From Mesorhizobium sp. AR10 (GTDB taxonomy: Bacteria > Pseudomonadota > Alphaproteobacteria > Rhizobiales > Rhizobiaceae), in NCBI RefSeq assembly GCF_024746795.1, contig NZ_CP080524.1, positions 3,574,001 to 3,638,000 on the forward strand: a stretch of 64,000 nucleotides of DNA, read 5' to 3'. The translations under genes and the position numbers were made by a program. The notes under the pieces were generated by a model, which searched no databases, was not told the DNA's origin, and saw nothing but the letters and a program-made list of their open reading frames with translations. This document shows positions 17,901 through 25,914 of the stretch, one piece after another; position 1 is the stretch's first letter, and every line of letters starts with the position of its first letter.

Positions 17901-18555
17901 GCCGCACTATCTCAGACGCTTCCGCAAGGGGCCGGAGGCAGGCACCGACATTAGCGAAGGCCACAAGGTGACGGCGACCGAGCTCGCCGACAACCTGCCC
18001 GATCCGGCGCTTGGCGGCTGGTCGACGCGTCCTGATCGCATTGCAATCCTCAGAAAGCATCTGCGTGGTAAGGGCGCGGCGGCCATCGGTGCTGCTGCCA
18101 GCATCGATTTCGGCCAGGTCGACCTGGCTGGACCGACCGGCGAGGCCAACACGCTGTCGCTTTCGCCGCGCGGACGGGTGCTCTGCCTCGGCCCTGATGG
18201 CGATACGCTGCTTGCCCAGGTGATCCAGGCACTCGCCGCCGGCAATGCCGTGCTGGCCGTGGCGCCGGGCGCACCGGCTGCACTGTCGGCGCTGACCGGA
18301 AAAGGCCTGCCGCTGGCGGCCATCGACGGCCGTCCCGATCCGGTCGAGGCGCGTTCTCTGCGCGTCGATGTCGTCGCCTTTTCAGGCACGCCTGAAGCCG
18401 CGCGCATCGTGCGCAAGGTCATCGCCGATAGGTCGGGCCCGATTGTGCCGCTGGTCAGCGAAGTGCTTAGCCCTGCGGCCTACGCGCATGAACGCGCCGT
18501 CTGCGTCGACACCACGGCGGCGGGCGGCAATGCCAGCCTACTGGCCGCAGCTTAG
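14947..18555 (+). CDS. putA: Bifunctional proline dehydrogenase / P5C dehydrogenase PutA
   Basis: 1202 residues in one chain. The FAD-binding proline dehydrogenase barrel spans about 130-470 (EADRLDLSLDVIERV, VRLVKGAYWD, FATHNAHT, and RLLENGANSSFVH). The P5C dehydrogenase domain spans about 540-1000, with ISPWNFPLAIFTGQ, a Glu in AETGGLNAM and the nucleophile Cys in GQRCSALRVL. A C-terminal domain of about 170 residues follows. There is no N-terminal ribbon-helix-helix, so it is not a DNA-binding repressor; control falls to the divergent putR. It converts proline to glutamate using quinone and NAD at the inner membrane. Confidence 0.95.
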   Translation: MPALDAIRQQIRANYLPDEDEAVKRLSEATGLSKKDRDAISGRAADLVRAVRGSSDPRLMEVFLSAYGLSTKEGVALMCLAEALLRVPDTETMDDLIADKIAPHDWSAHSGGSSSIFVNASTWALMLTGRVLDEGEGGIDGTLRSMVRRLGEPVIRKAVAAAMREMGEQFVLGRTITEAVKRGRPMTQKGYLYSFDMLGEAARTEADALRYLKAYADAISSLDAGANGPDIRQNHGISVKLSALHPRYEVAQKEKMLPVMAERLLSLALAARHSRMGLNIDAEEADRLDLSLDVIERVLAEPELAGWNGFGVVVQAYGPRAAFTIDWLYALAKKYDRNIMVRLVKGAYWDTEVKRAQTLGLSGYPVFTRKANTDVSYMACAKKLLSMTDRIYPQFATHNAHTVAAILSMADNRDSFEFQRLHGMGEALHETVRQSEGTRCRIYAPVGAHSDLLAYLVRRLLENGANSSFVHQLTDEEVEPEDIARDPLETVEKQGSAANPAIARPSAIFGSRRNSRGFDITDTVTLAAIEKAKAGFARSDRWHAKPITRAAGYGKQRPVLNPAKPDEVVGTVSEAAAKQVATAVRFAVEAQPAWAKRPVAERAAILNRAADLYEANAVEFFALATREAGKSLADGVAEVREAVDFLRYYAAEAANNEAGTEARGAIVCISPWNFPLAIFTGQIAAALVTGNSVIAKPAEQTPLIAFRAVELLREAGVPEDVIQLLPGDGPSVGGPLTSDPRIAGVCFTGSTEVAKLIEKQLAKTAAPDAMLIAETGGLNAMIVDSTALPEQAVRDILASAFQSAGQRCSALRVLYVQKDVEKKMLEMLKGAMEALSIGDPWQISTDVGPVIDDEAKESIRDYCTKMGQQGRLIAKLEAPKDGRFVAPHVFRVKGIEEMEREVFGPVLHVASFDADKIDAVIAGINRKGYGLTFGLHTRIEGRVQHFVDGIHAGNIYVNRNQIGAVVGSQPFGGEGLSGTGPKAGGPHYLRRFRKGPEAGTDISEGHKVTATELADNLPDPALGGWSTRPDRIAILRKHLRGKGAAAIGAAASIDFGQVDLAGPTGEANTLSLSPRGRVLCLGPDGDTLLAQVIQALAAGNAVLAVAPGAPAALSALTGKGLPLAAIDGRPDPVEARSLRVDVVAFSGTPEAARIVRKVIADRSGPIVPLVSEVLSPAAYAHERAVCVDTTAAGGNASLLAAA

Positions 18556-18647
18556 GGCTTTTTCCTGCGTCGCTTGCTGCGTCGAGTTGCAAAGGACATG
18601 CGCCCGGATAAACATGGGTGGCAACTCGAGCGGGCGAGGCCGATCAG

Positions 18648-19700
18648 ATGGAAAACACGTCCCCACCGTTTGAGCTGCCGCGCGTGTCGGTGGTCATTAC
18701 CTGCTACAACTACCGGCCTTACGTCGAACAGGCGATCCGCTCGGTGTTGGCGCAGAGCTATCAGAGGTGGGACTGCGTCATCGTCGACGATGCCTCGACC
18801 GACGGCTCGGCCGAACATGTCCGCCAGTTGCTCAAGGAAATCAGCGACCCGCGTCTGCGGCTGCTGGCGCGTTCAGAGAATGGCGGGCAAATCGCAGGAT
18901 TTCGCGATGGTTTTGCCGCGACCGATGCGCCATTCGTCGCATTCCTCGATTGCGATGACGCCTGGTTGCCGAATTTTCTCCTCGCGCATCTCTCGGCCCA
19001 TTTGAATGCGACACGCCCGGCGGCGGTGTCCAGTTCCGATCTTTTTCTGATCGATGGCGATCGCACCCTTCTAAGCGGCACCTACCTTCACCTGCGCAAA
19101 CCGCGCTTCAGACCAGATGCACGCGGCATTGCCATCACGACCGGCAAGCAGCTTGGCGAGATGGCGCCCGAAATCGCCTATTCGTCGGACCATCCGATCA
19201 CCTATTTTGGCCCTGACGCCTATGGTTGGATGTGGGCGCCGACGTCATCGCTGGTTTTCCGGCGCGGCGCGCTGGAACCGGTTATGGCTTTCCCGTTCAA
19301 GGCCAGGATGGGGACCGATTATCTTGCGGCCACATGTGCGCATCTGGCGGCTGGCAGCCTGATTTTGTCCGAATGCCTCGGCCTCTATCGTTTGCACGGG
19401 GCCAACACATCCACCGATGCTTCCTACGCCGGAGCCTATGTGCAGCTGTCGCCGGGCTACCAAGCCCGTGAGATCACCAGAGCTACGGATGTCCTTGACT
19501 ATGTCCTGGCCAATGCGGCTTTGCTCAGAGCCGCCAATGGCAAGGCATTCGTGCCAGGATTCGTGTCGCATCATATCAAGCGGTTTGGCAGCCTGGCCAA
19601 CGACCCGCGTATCGTGCCTCATCTGGATCGCCGAGGCCGCTTGCGACGGCTGCGCAAGCGCTTCAACCGCGCGCTGCGGCAGCTGTTCGGCCAGGCTTGA
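18648..19700 (+). CDS. Family 2 glycosyltransferase
   Basis: About 350 residues with the GT-A fold. The N-terminal VSVVITCYNYRPYVEQAI, the nucleotide-binding VIVDDASTDGS and the DxD-like FLDCDDAWLPN motif are clear. A middle segment YGWMWAPTSSLVFRR and a late acceptor region DYLAATCAHLAAGS follow. It transfers a sugar from a nucleotide donor to an unknown acceptor, perhaps in surface polysaccharide synthesis. The ATG at 18648 was chosen for its upstream purine-rich GCGAGG; a GTG at 18618 would add ten residues. It stands alone after putA. Confidence 0.82.
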   Translation: MENTSPPFELPRVSVVITCYNYRPYVEQAIRSVLAQSYQRWDCVIVDDASTDGSAEHVRQLLKEISDPRLRLLARSENGGQIAGFRDGFAATDAPFVAFLDCDDAWLPNFLLAHLSAHLNATRPAAVSSSDLFLIDGDRTLLSGTYLHLRKPRFRPDARGIAITTGKQLGEMAPEIAYSSDHPITYFGPDAYGWMWAPTSSLVFRRGALEPVMAFPFKARMGTDYLAATCAHLAAGSLILSECLGLYRLHGANTSTDASYAGAYVQLSPGYQAREITRATDVLDYVLANAALLRAANGKAFVPGFVSHHIKRFGSLANDPRIVPHLDRRGRLRRLRKRFNRALRQLFGQA

Positions 19701-19704
19701 GCAC

Positions 19705-20076
19705 CTATACCTCTTCAGGGGCACAGCCGAATTTCAGCAGATTGCCATGTGGGTCCCAGACGTAGAATTCCTTCATGTTCCACGGACGAACGGTGAAGGG
19801 GCTTAATTTTTCGACTCCGCGCGCTGAAAATTCGGCGTGCAGGGCGGGAACCTCGCCGCCTCTGATATAGCAGGACGACGCTTCCGGCAGCTTGAGGTCG
19901 TCGCTCTTCCAGAAATGGATCTCCATCTCGCTGCGCCGCACGATGAGGTAGCCGTCCATTTCCGGCTCGACGATGCCGAAACCGAGTTGGTCGCGATAGA
20001 AATCGCGCGTCGCCTTGATATCGGGCGAGGGCAGCACGGGAATGGTGCGTGCCGGGTCGGCTACAAGCGATGCCAT
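19705..20076 (-). CDS. VOC-family protein (glyoxalase/bleomycin-resistance fold)
   Basis: 123 residues with two beta-alpha-beta-beta-beta modules: TIPVLPSPDIKATRDFYRD at the start and MKEFYVWDPHGNLLKFG near the end. The EIHFWKSDDL and REFYVxDPxGN-type segments resemble bleomycin-binding proteins rather than glyoxalase I. Its ATG follows the heme monooxygenase stop with only one base between, so it is translationally coupled and very likely part of the heme operon. A role in handling a heme-breakdown product or a toxic by-product is speculation. The frame is open farther upstream, but that part is antisense overlap. Confidence 0.78.
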   Translation of the reverse strand: MASLVADPARTIPVLPSPDIKATRDFYRDQLGFGIVEPEMDGYLIVRRSEMEIHFWKSDDLKLPEASSCYIRGGEVPALHAEFSARGVEKLSPFTVRPWNMKEFYVWDPHGNLLKFGCAPEEV

Positions 20077-20077
20077 G

Positions 20078-20392
20078 TCACGCGCCTTCGACGACCGAAA
20101 AACCCTCAAACTGCGGATGGCCGAGATAGTGCACCTTGCTGGTGCCGGTGTTGCGGTGTGCGGCGCGGAAATTCTCGGATTTGGTCCAGGCGACAAAATC
20201 CTCATGGCTCGCCCACACCGTGTGCGAGGCGAACAGCGTATAGCCTTCTGCCTCGTTGACCGGGCCGCGCAGCAGATGGAATTGCTCAAAACCTTTCATT
20301 TCCGAAAGGCTGGAGTCCCGGCTCTTCCAGACGTCCTCGAAGGCGGTCTCTGAGCCGTTTTGCACCTTGAAGCGGTTCATGGCGATGTACAT
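20078..20392 (-). CDS. hmuQ: Heme-degrading monooxygenase (IsdG/HmuQ family)
   Basis: 104 residues of the antibiotic-biosynthesis-monooxygenase/IsdG fold. Counting from the start, Asn6 (MYIAMN), Trp in EDFVAW and His in FRAAHR match the Asn-Trp-His triad of IsdG-type heme oxygenases. The GFEQFHLLRGP strand supports this. In Bradyrhizobium and relatives HmuQ opens heme to release iron in the cytoplasm. The gene is in line with the hmuR-tonB genes on the minus strand, about 55 bases after the second tonB, and precedes the coupled VOC gene. The symbol is by homology and context. Confidence 0.8.
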   Translation of the reverse strand: MYIAMNRFKVQNGSETAFEDVWKSRDSSLSEMKGFEQFHLLRGPVNEAEGYTLFASHTVWASHEDFVAWTKSENFRAAHRNTGTSKVHYLGHPQFEGFSVVEGA

Positions 20393-20447
20393 TGGCTGTC
20401 CTTTCAGATTGACGATTTGCGATGATCGAAGAATTGTCTTGCGCAGG

Positions 20448-21533
20448 TCAAAACGGACCGATCCGCGCTTTGAACAGCCAACTTGACCTGCCGGTCTCTG
20501 GTGGAATGGGCGGGAACGGCGCCTGCTGTCGCACCAGTGTCAAAGCGAATTGATCAAGCTCCGGGGAGCCTGAGCTTTCGGCAAGCTGCAAGTCGCTGAT
20601 GCTGCCGTCGGCCATGACGACGAAAACGACCCTGGCATTGTTGCGAGCCTTTGCTTGTACCGATTTCGAAACACGGCGGTTGGCGCGGGCAAGCTTCTTC
20701 TGAACGTCACCGCTGTAGCGGGATTCTATCGCATTGCCCGCCGCGCCCTGCTTCTTGCCGGTGCTGGAAGTCACGGCGTCGCGTTCCTCGCCATCCGCCG
20801 CGCCGCGCACATCGTTCGTTTCGCCCGCTCCGCCAAGACCGGCTGTCGTGCTTGGCCTTGCGGTCGGGATTGGCGGCTGTCCGATGTCGGCAGGAGATGC
20901 CTCGGCGCTTTCGGTCGGAGCAACCGGATCTGCCGGCGTTTCAACCTTCGGAGCCACGCTCTGTTCGTCACGGCGTGGGGTGTCGGCCAGCAGTATGTCT
21001 GGCGCGGCGGTGGGTTGCTGGATATCTTGCGGCAGGGGCGCAGGGGGTTGCGCGGCCATTTCCCTGGCGGGCTGGTCGGCAGGCGGCTCAGGCTTGACCT
21101 CAGGCTTGGCCGGCTGCGGGTCGGGCACCAAGGCAACGTCGATCGCGCCCGGGGCCTGGCCATCCAAGGCGCTGCCGACCACGTCGGCGCCTGATTGATC
21201 GGCGCCCTCCATCTGGATTGCATCCCTGGACTCGAATGTGCCGGCAGGTGCGATCAGAAAGGCCGCCGCCACCGCGGCATGGAGCAGGCCTGAGGCGATG
21301 ATCGCTGCCATCCATTTGCGGCTCATGACTGACGGCCGCGCCGGCGCAGGCCGTTCGGTCGGCGCAATCGCCAGTTCGCTGCTGGCGTCGGGGTGGGGGC
21401 TGATTTCCTGCATGTCTCGCGGCGAGACCTGCCGCGACCGGCGCGGAATTGTCAAATCAAGATCGGTTGCGGGCAGCCTGGCCAATGGCCACGCCGCGGC
21501 GTTTCGTGCGAATGCGGGCTCCGCCGACAACAT
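20448..21533 (-). CDS. TonB-family energy transducer, second paralogue
   Basis: 361 residues. A cytoplasmic N-terminal stretch of about 70 residues comes first, with the motif EPAFARNAAAWPLA. Then comes a transmembrane segment (about 75-95, IIASGLLHAAVAAAFLIA), a Pro/Ala/Glu-rich periplasmic linker and a C-terminal TonB domain with ARVVFVVMADGSISDL and SGSPELDQFALTLVRQQAPFP. It couples proton motive force to outer membrane receptors through ExbB-ExbD. It starts five bases after its larger paralogue and is in the hmuR operon. The TonB box partner is presumably HmuR. The long N-terminal extension before the membrane helix is unusual for TonB. Confidence 0.85.
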   Translation of the reverse strand: MLSAEPAFARNAAAWPLARLPATDLDLTIPRRSRQVSPRDMQEISPHPDASSELAIAPTERPAPARPSVMSRKWMAAIIASGLLHAAVAAAFLIAPAGTFESRDAIQMEGADQSGADVVGSALDGQAPGAIDVALVPDPQPAKPEVKPEPPADQPAREMAAQPPAPLPQDIQQPTAAPDILLADTPRRDEQSVAPKVETPADPVAPTESAEASPADIGQPPIPTARPSTTAGLGGAGETNDVRGAADGEERDAVTSSTGKKQGAAGNAIESRYSGDVQKKLARANRRVSKSVQAKARNNARVVFVVMADGSISDLQLAESSGSPELDQFALTLVRQQAPFPPIPPETGRSSWLFKARIGPF

Positions 21534-21538
21534 TCGGA

Positions 21539-22894
21539 TCAGCGCGCGAGGCCGAGCGGCAAGGCGAACGCCCAGCTCGATCGGCCGGCATCCGCCGGGA
21601 TGGGTGGGAAGGGGGCCGCGCGGCGCACGACCGCGAGTGCCGCCGCGTCGAGTTCAGGCGAGCCGGAACTGCGTGCGACGCGGATGCCGCCGACCCCGCC
21701 ATTGGCATTGACGGTGAAGCTCACCTGGACGTCGTTGCGTGCCTTGGCCCGCGCGGAGCGCGGAATGCCGCGCACTGCGCGCCGCAGTTTGGCGGCCACT
21801 TTTCCGGGGTAGTTGGACACGGAAGCATTGCCAACTCCCGACTTGCCGCCCTGGCTTCTGGTCGCCGTCTTGCCTTCGGTCTCGCCCTCGGCGACACCAC
21901 GCTTTGCGTCGGCTTCATTCTGGCCGCCGGAGCCGGCCCTGACCTTTTTGCTCGGCTTTTCACTCGCCTTTTCGGCGTTCTTCTGCGCTTCAGCCTTCTG
22001 CGCCTTTTTGATCGGCTTTTTCTCAGGCTCGGCTTTTTTGGGTTTCTCAGACTGGGGCTTCAAAGGCTGGGGCTTTTTTTCCGCGGGCGCCGGTTGCGGC
22101 TCCGTCTCGGCCGGGACCTTTTCGAAGGTTTCGACGGGTGCTGTTTTCTCGGGAATTGCCTCGGTTGCCTCGACGGTCGTCATCGCCTGCACCGCACGCT
22201 GCCGGACGGAATTGTCGTCCGTCTGCAACTGATCGGCCGTCAAAATCTCGGGCAAGGGATCGACGGTGGTCGCCGTCGCCGGCTCGTCAGGGACAGGATC
22301 GACGCGGTCGGGTGCGGAGGTGGGCCGCTCCGGCGCTTCCCGTAGAGGCTCCAGCGTCGCCGTGTCCGGCGCTTCTGCTTCGGTGGTTTCGACCGGCTGG
22401 GTCGTTTCCGTCGCCACGACCGTTTGCGCTTCCACAGTCTCCACTGGCTTGGGGGCAAGCATGGTGACCAGCGTCACCTTGGTCGCTTCCGGCGGGGCTT
22501 CTGTCATGTCGCCGGCCGCCGACTGGTCCTCGGGCGCGTTGCCGAGCAACATGACGACGGACTGGTCGGCACCTTCGATCAGCACGGGCTCATCGCCTGT
22601 GGCAAGGAAGGCCATTGCCGCTGCCACATGAAGGACCAGTGAGAAAACGACAGCGGCTTTCCATTTGCGGCTAGGCTGCCTCGTCCGGGTGACGCTCAGG
22701 GGTTCGGCCGGTATCGTGGTCAGTTCACCGCTGCCGTCCGCGATATAGTTTTTCTCCGGCGTGTCGCGCAGCGAAGACTGCAGCGAGCCGTGCGGAATGG
22801 TGAAATCGGGATCGTCGGGCTCCAACGGCAAAACAAATGGCCCGGCCAGGGGCCAGGTCACGGTGTTTTGCGAAAATGCCGGTTCCAGCCCCAA
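21539..22894 (-). CDS. tonB: TonB-family energy transducer, first paralogue
   Basis: 451 residues with the same layout as the neighbouring paralogue. The N-terminal extension carries EPAFSQNTVTWPLAGP, followed by a transmembrane helix near residue 85-105 (AAVVFSLVLHVAAAMAFLA). A long Thr/Val/Pro/Glu and Lys-rich linker includes KPQPLKPQSEKPKKAEPEKK. The TonB C terminus has DVQVSFTVNANGGVGGIRV and SSGSPELDAAALAVVRRAAPF. The start is TTG, preceded by GAGGG at seven bases; no in-frame ATG fits. It lies between a small periplasmic protein and the second TonB. ExbB and ExbD are not in the window. Confidence 0.87.
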   Translation of the reverse strand: MGLEPAFSQNTVTWPLAGPFVLPLEPDDPDFTIPHGSLQSSLRDTPEKNYIADGSGELTTIPAEPLSVTRTRQPSRKWKAAVVFSLVLHVAAAMAFLATGDEPVLIEGADQSVVMLLGNAPEDQSAAGDMTEAPPEATKVTLVTMLAPKPVETVEAQTVVATETTQPVETTEAEAPDTATLEPLREAPERPTSAPDRVDPVPDEPATATTVDPLPEILTADQLQTDDNSVRQRAVQAMTTVEATEAIPEKTAPVETFEKVPAETEPQPAPAEKKPQPLKPQSEKPKKAEPEKKPIKKAQKAEAQKNAEKASEKPSKKVRAGSGGQNEADAKRGVAEGETEGKTATRSQGGKSGVGNASVSNYPGKVAAKLRRAVRGIPRSARAKARNDVQVSFTVNANGGVGGIRVARSSGSPELDAAALAVVRRAAPFPPIPADAGRSSWAFALPLGLAR

Positions 22895-22906
22895 CGTCGT
22901 ACCCTC

Positions 22907-23350
22907 TTACAGGCCGAAGGCGATGCCGGTCTTGGTCGCGGTCTTCAGGCTGCCCAGGCATGTGGCTGGCTCGACGCCGGCCCCCACGCACTCCGTCGCG
23001 CTGTTGATCAGCACGCGGCCAAGCTTGGTGCAATCGGTGCCGGCGAGATCGAAACGCGTCACCTTGGTCTTGCCGGCCGGCAGGTCCTTGAAATCAAGGA
23101 CGGTCAGCCGATCGACCACGCCCGCATCGTTGAACAAGGCGATCTCGAACGCCGCCTTGGAAAGGCCGGCACCGAGATTGTTGGCGACCACGAATGTCAG
23201 CCGGCAACCCTTGTCGGAGGGCTGCGCGCCGTTGAGCTCGAGAGAGAGCCCTTGGCCCGACGCGGTGTCCTCGGCATGCGCTGGGCTTACCACGGCGGCG
23301 ACGACAGTCGCTGCGGTCAGGAAATACGTCATCGCCGCCGTGATTTTCAT
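22907..23350 (-). CDS. Small cystine-rich periplasmic protein of the hmu locus
   Basis: 147 residues with a signal peptide (MKITAAMTYFLTAATVVAAVVSPAHA would be cleaved near residue 26). The mature protein has four Cys (KGCRL, TDCTKL, TECVGAG, ATCLGS), likely two disulfides, and a beta-rich pattern such as LTFVVANNLGAGLSKAAFEI. I do not recognise a named family. Its place between hmuR and tonB, with gaps of five and twelve bases, ties it to heme uptake, perhaps as a periplasmic accessory of HmuR. Confidence 0.72.
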   Translation of the reverse strand: MKITAAMTYFLTAATVVAAVVSPAHAEDTASGQGLSLELNGAQPSDKGCRLTFVVANNLGAGLSKAAFEIALFNDAGVVDRLTVLDFKDLPAGKTKVTRFDLAGTDCTKLGRVLINSATECVGAGVEPATCLGSLKTATKTGIAFGL

Positions 23351-23355
23351 CGTTC

Positions 23356-25482
23356 TCACCAGTCCAGTTGTTTTGCCAATGTCAGCTTGAAAGTCCGGCC
23401 CTTGGCGTAGTCGAGTGCGATCGCGTCGCGGTAGTAGGCGTTGAAGATGTTGTTGATGCCGAACTGCGCCTGCCAGCCTTCGAACTGGCCGGACTGCGGC
23501 TTCCACGATGCGAAAAGGTCCACGGTGGTCCAGGCATCCGCCGGAACCACGATAGCGCTCGGTGTTGCCGACGAAGATGCCGTACCCTGGATGCTGTTGG
23601 GCGCCTCGAAGGCGTGGGTCACCCTGCCGCCGAACTCCAGATCGCGATCCGGCACGCGTGCGCCCAGCGAAAAGACGATCTTGTGCGCCGGGATGGTCGA
23701 GAGCGGCTTGCCGTAGTTCAGGCCGGGCGTCAGGTTCTCACCCTTCACGCCTGTATAGGCAAGGTTGGCGAAGACGTAGTCGGAATCGTAGGCGCCCTCG
23801 ATCTCCACACCATAGATCCGTGCCTTGCCGACATTGTAGAAGTAGCGGGAAGCACCGGTCGCCGTCAGCTGGATGAGATCGTCCAGATCATTGTAGAAGC
23901 CGGTCGTCTTCAGGCTCAGCGCATCGCCCTCCTGGAGAATGTCGTTGCCGGAGGTGGTAAAGCCGACTTCGTAGTTGTTGGACTTTTCCTTTTTCAGGTC
24001 GAGGCTGACGCCCTTTGACCAGGTGTAGAGTTCGTCAAGCGTCGGCAGCCGTTCGGTATGGGCAATGGAGCCGAACACGCCGAAATTGTCGTTCAACTTG
24101 TAGAGCGCCGCGATCTTCGGCGACCAGGCTTGATCGTTGACGTCGGCCGCATTGCCAAGCGCTTCGGCCTCTTCGCCGGGCTGGCGCCAGACGAAATCGC
24201 CGCGCATACCGGCGATCAGCGTCAGCTTTTCGTTCCAGACATATTCGTTCTGTGCAAACAGACCGAGCTTGTTGTCGGTGCCTTCCGGATGGGTGTTGAT
24301 GGCGTCGCCGGTGCCGGTGACGAGCTGGCTGACCCCGGTGCGATCCTGATGGCTGACCTGCACGCCATAGGTCAGGAAGTTCTCATAGGATTCGCCGGTG
24401 AACTCGGACGTGTTCTGCAGATTGGCTTGCCAGGTGCGGTAGCCGTAATCCGCATTGATGATGTTCGAGCCGAGCAGCGTTCCATTGCGCTGTTCCACCG
24501 CCGTGTCAGAATAGGAGATGCTCGCCTTGACGTCGAGCCACGGATTGTCGCTGACCGGGTTCTCGTAGCTGAGGATTGCGGTGCTGTCGATGACATGGCG
24601 ATCGACCGTGCCGAACACCGCCTGCGTGCCGGTCTGGGCGTAGGCCTGGTCGTCGGCATCGCTGTCCCAACGCTGGTAGGAAAGCCGAACCGCCTGCTCG
24701 TTGTTGTCGCCGAACCGTGCCGTTCCTTTCACAAGCCCCGACCAGGCCTTGAAATCGGAACCGAGAAGCTCAGTGCCGTCGCCCAGCGTGAACTCGTCGG
24801 AGGTGCGATAATTGCCCGTCGCGAGGAATTCCATGTTGTCGTTGAGGCGGCGGGCGTAGATGGCCGAGCCCAGCAGCCCATCGCCGTTGGTCTCATAGGA
24901 GCTCTTCAGCCGCAGCGCGTTGTTTTTGCCTTCCTTGAGGAAGTCGGAAGCGTCCTTGGTGACGAAATTGATGACGCCGCCGAGCGCGCCCGAGCCGTAA
25001 AGCGTCGAAGAGGCCGGTCCGCGCAGCACTTCGACCTTCTTGTAGAGCTCGGGATCCGAGAAGAACGAACCCATTCGGTACTGCTCGTAGAATTTCTGCG
25101 CGCCATCGACGTTGACGATGATGCGGGAGCCGTCGGCCGAGTTCTCGGTGGAGCCGATGCCGCGAATGTTGAAGGCTTCGCCAAAGACACGTTCGCTGCC
25201 AACCATGGTTACGCCCGGTACGGATTTGAACAGCCCGCCGATCGTCTCAGCTTGCTCGCGATCGATGTCCTCCTGATTGAGAACCGTCACCGCCTGCGGG
25301 GTGTTGATGGCGATCTTCTCGGCGCCCGCACCCAGCACGAGCCTCTGCAGCAGGGTTACGCGCCCCTTCTTTTCCGCTTCGTTCGTCTTGGCTTCCTGGG
25401 CTTTTGCGCCATGCATCCCAACAAACACCATCACCGCCGCTCCGCTCAGCAGAGCAGCCATATTCCTTGCCACCGGCCCCAT
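23356..25482 (-). CDS. hmuR: TonB-dependent heme/hemoglobin receptor
   Basis: About 708 residues. After a signal peptide (cleavage near AQA) the plug domain carries QAVTVLNQEDIDREQAETIGG, RGIGSTENSADGSRI and KKVEVLRGPASSTLYGSGAL. A 22-strand barrel follows, ending with the TonB receptor C terminus FKLTLAKQLDW (terminal aromatic). It imports heme across the outer membrane with energy from TonB. The ATG at 25482 has GGAG eight bases upstream; a start at 25509 is possible. It is divergent from hmuP, with a RirA-type box in the shared region. Confidence 0.93.
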   Translation of the reverse strand: MGPVARNMAALLSGAAVMVFVGMHGAKAQEAKTNEAEKKGRVTLLQRLVLGAGAEKIAINTPQAVTVLNQEDIDREQAETIGGLFKSVPGVTMVGSERVFGEAFNIRGIGSTENSADGSRIIVNVDGAQKFYEQYRMGSFFSDPELYKKVEVLRGPASSTLYGSGALGGVINFVTKDASDFLKEGKNNALRLKSSYETNGDGLLGSAIYARRLNDNMEFLATGNYRTSDEFTLGDGTELLGSDFKAWSGLVKGTARFGDNNEQAVRLSYQRWDSDADDQAYAQTGTQAVFGTVDRHVIDSTAILSYENPVSDNPWLDVKASISYSDTAVEQRNGTLLGSNIINADYGYRTWQANLQNTSEFTGESYENFLTYGVQVSHQDRTGVSQLVTGTGDAINTHPEGTDNKLGLFAQNEYVWNEKLTLIAGMRGDFVWRQPGEEAEALGNAADVNDQAWSPKIAALYKLNDNFGVFGSIAHTERLPTLDELYTWSKGVSLDLKKEKSNNYEVGFTTSGNDILQEGDALSLKTTGFYNDLDDLIQLTATGASRYFYNVGKARIYGVEIEGAYDSDYVFANLAYTGVKGENLTPGLNYGKPLSTIPAHKIVFSLGARVPDRDLEFGGRVTHAFEAPNSIQGTASSSATPSAIVVPADAWTTVDLFASWKPQSGQFEGWQAQFGINNIFNAYYRDAIALDYAKGRTFKLTLAKQLDW

Positions 25483-25584
25483 CGCCCCAACTCCAAATTC
25501 CAGGTTCAATGCTGGCTGGCGTGGCGCTCGCTGGCATTTTTCATCGGTTCCGGCGTCTTAAATGTTGACTCATTTAGTCCGGTA

Positions 25585-25618
25585 TTGCACTGACTAATAA
25601 ACATGATTATTCAAGTCA
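25585..25618 (+). promoter_or_regulatory. hmuP promoter with overlapping RirA-type (IRO) box
   Basis: TTGCAC at 25585-25590 and TATTCA at 25608-25613, separated by 17 bases, form a sigma-70-like promoter facing hmuP. A palindrome TGA-N9-TCA at 25604-25618 overlaps the -10 element; this is the IRO-box pattern bound by RirA in rhizobia. A minus-strand TTGACT at 25614-25619, part of a weaker promoter towards hmuR, also overlaps the box. Iron-replete repression of both arms can be proposed. The IRO match is short, so this is suggestive only. Confidence 0.5.
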
Positions 25619-25682
25619 AGAAATGAATCGGCATTTTACGCAACGCCTAGCCAGATGCCCGGCACAGAAAGGGATCGAACAG

Positions 25683-25889
25683 ATGAACACGCACAATCCC
25701 AGTGACTTCCGCTACCGCGTTCGCCGTTCCGAAGACACCACGGCTCGGTTCGATCGGGTGCCGTTGGCGGTGAGGACCTTGTCCAGCAACACGCTGTTCC
25801 AGGGCGAGCATGAGATCGGCATCGAACATCACGGCGCGCTCTACCGGCTGAAGATCACCCGCCAGGGCAAGCTGATCCTCAATAAGTAG
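25683..25889 (+). CDS. hmuP: Hemin uptake protein HmuP
   Basis: 68 residues, the usual size of HmuP. The conserved C-terminal half reads TLFQGEHEIGIEHHGALYRL followed by KITRQGKLILNK. HmuP is a small cytoplasmic coactivator needed for hmuR expression in Bradyrhizobium. The frame is open from 25623, but the ATG at 25683 begins the family homology. First gene of a plus-strand hmuPSTUV operon, 26 bases before hmuS, and downstream of the shared hmuR/hmuP promoter region. Confidence 0.85.
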   Translation: MNTHNPSDFRYRVRRSEDTTARFDRVPLAVRTLSSNTLFQGEHEIGIEHHGALYRLKITRQGKLILNK

Positions 25890-25914
25890 TTTCAAGAAAA
25901 GTAGGGGCTTAGAT

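Noticed and set aside
24058..25593. 511-residue plus-strand frame opposite hmuR
   Set aside because: Antisense shadow of a well-supported receptor gene; composition is typical of such shadows.
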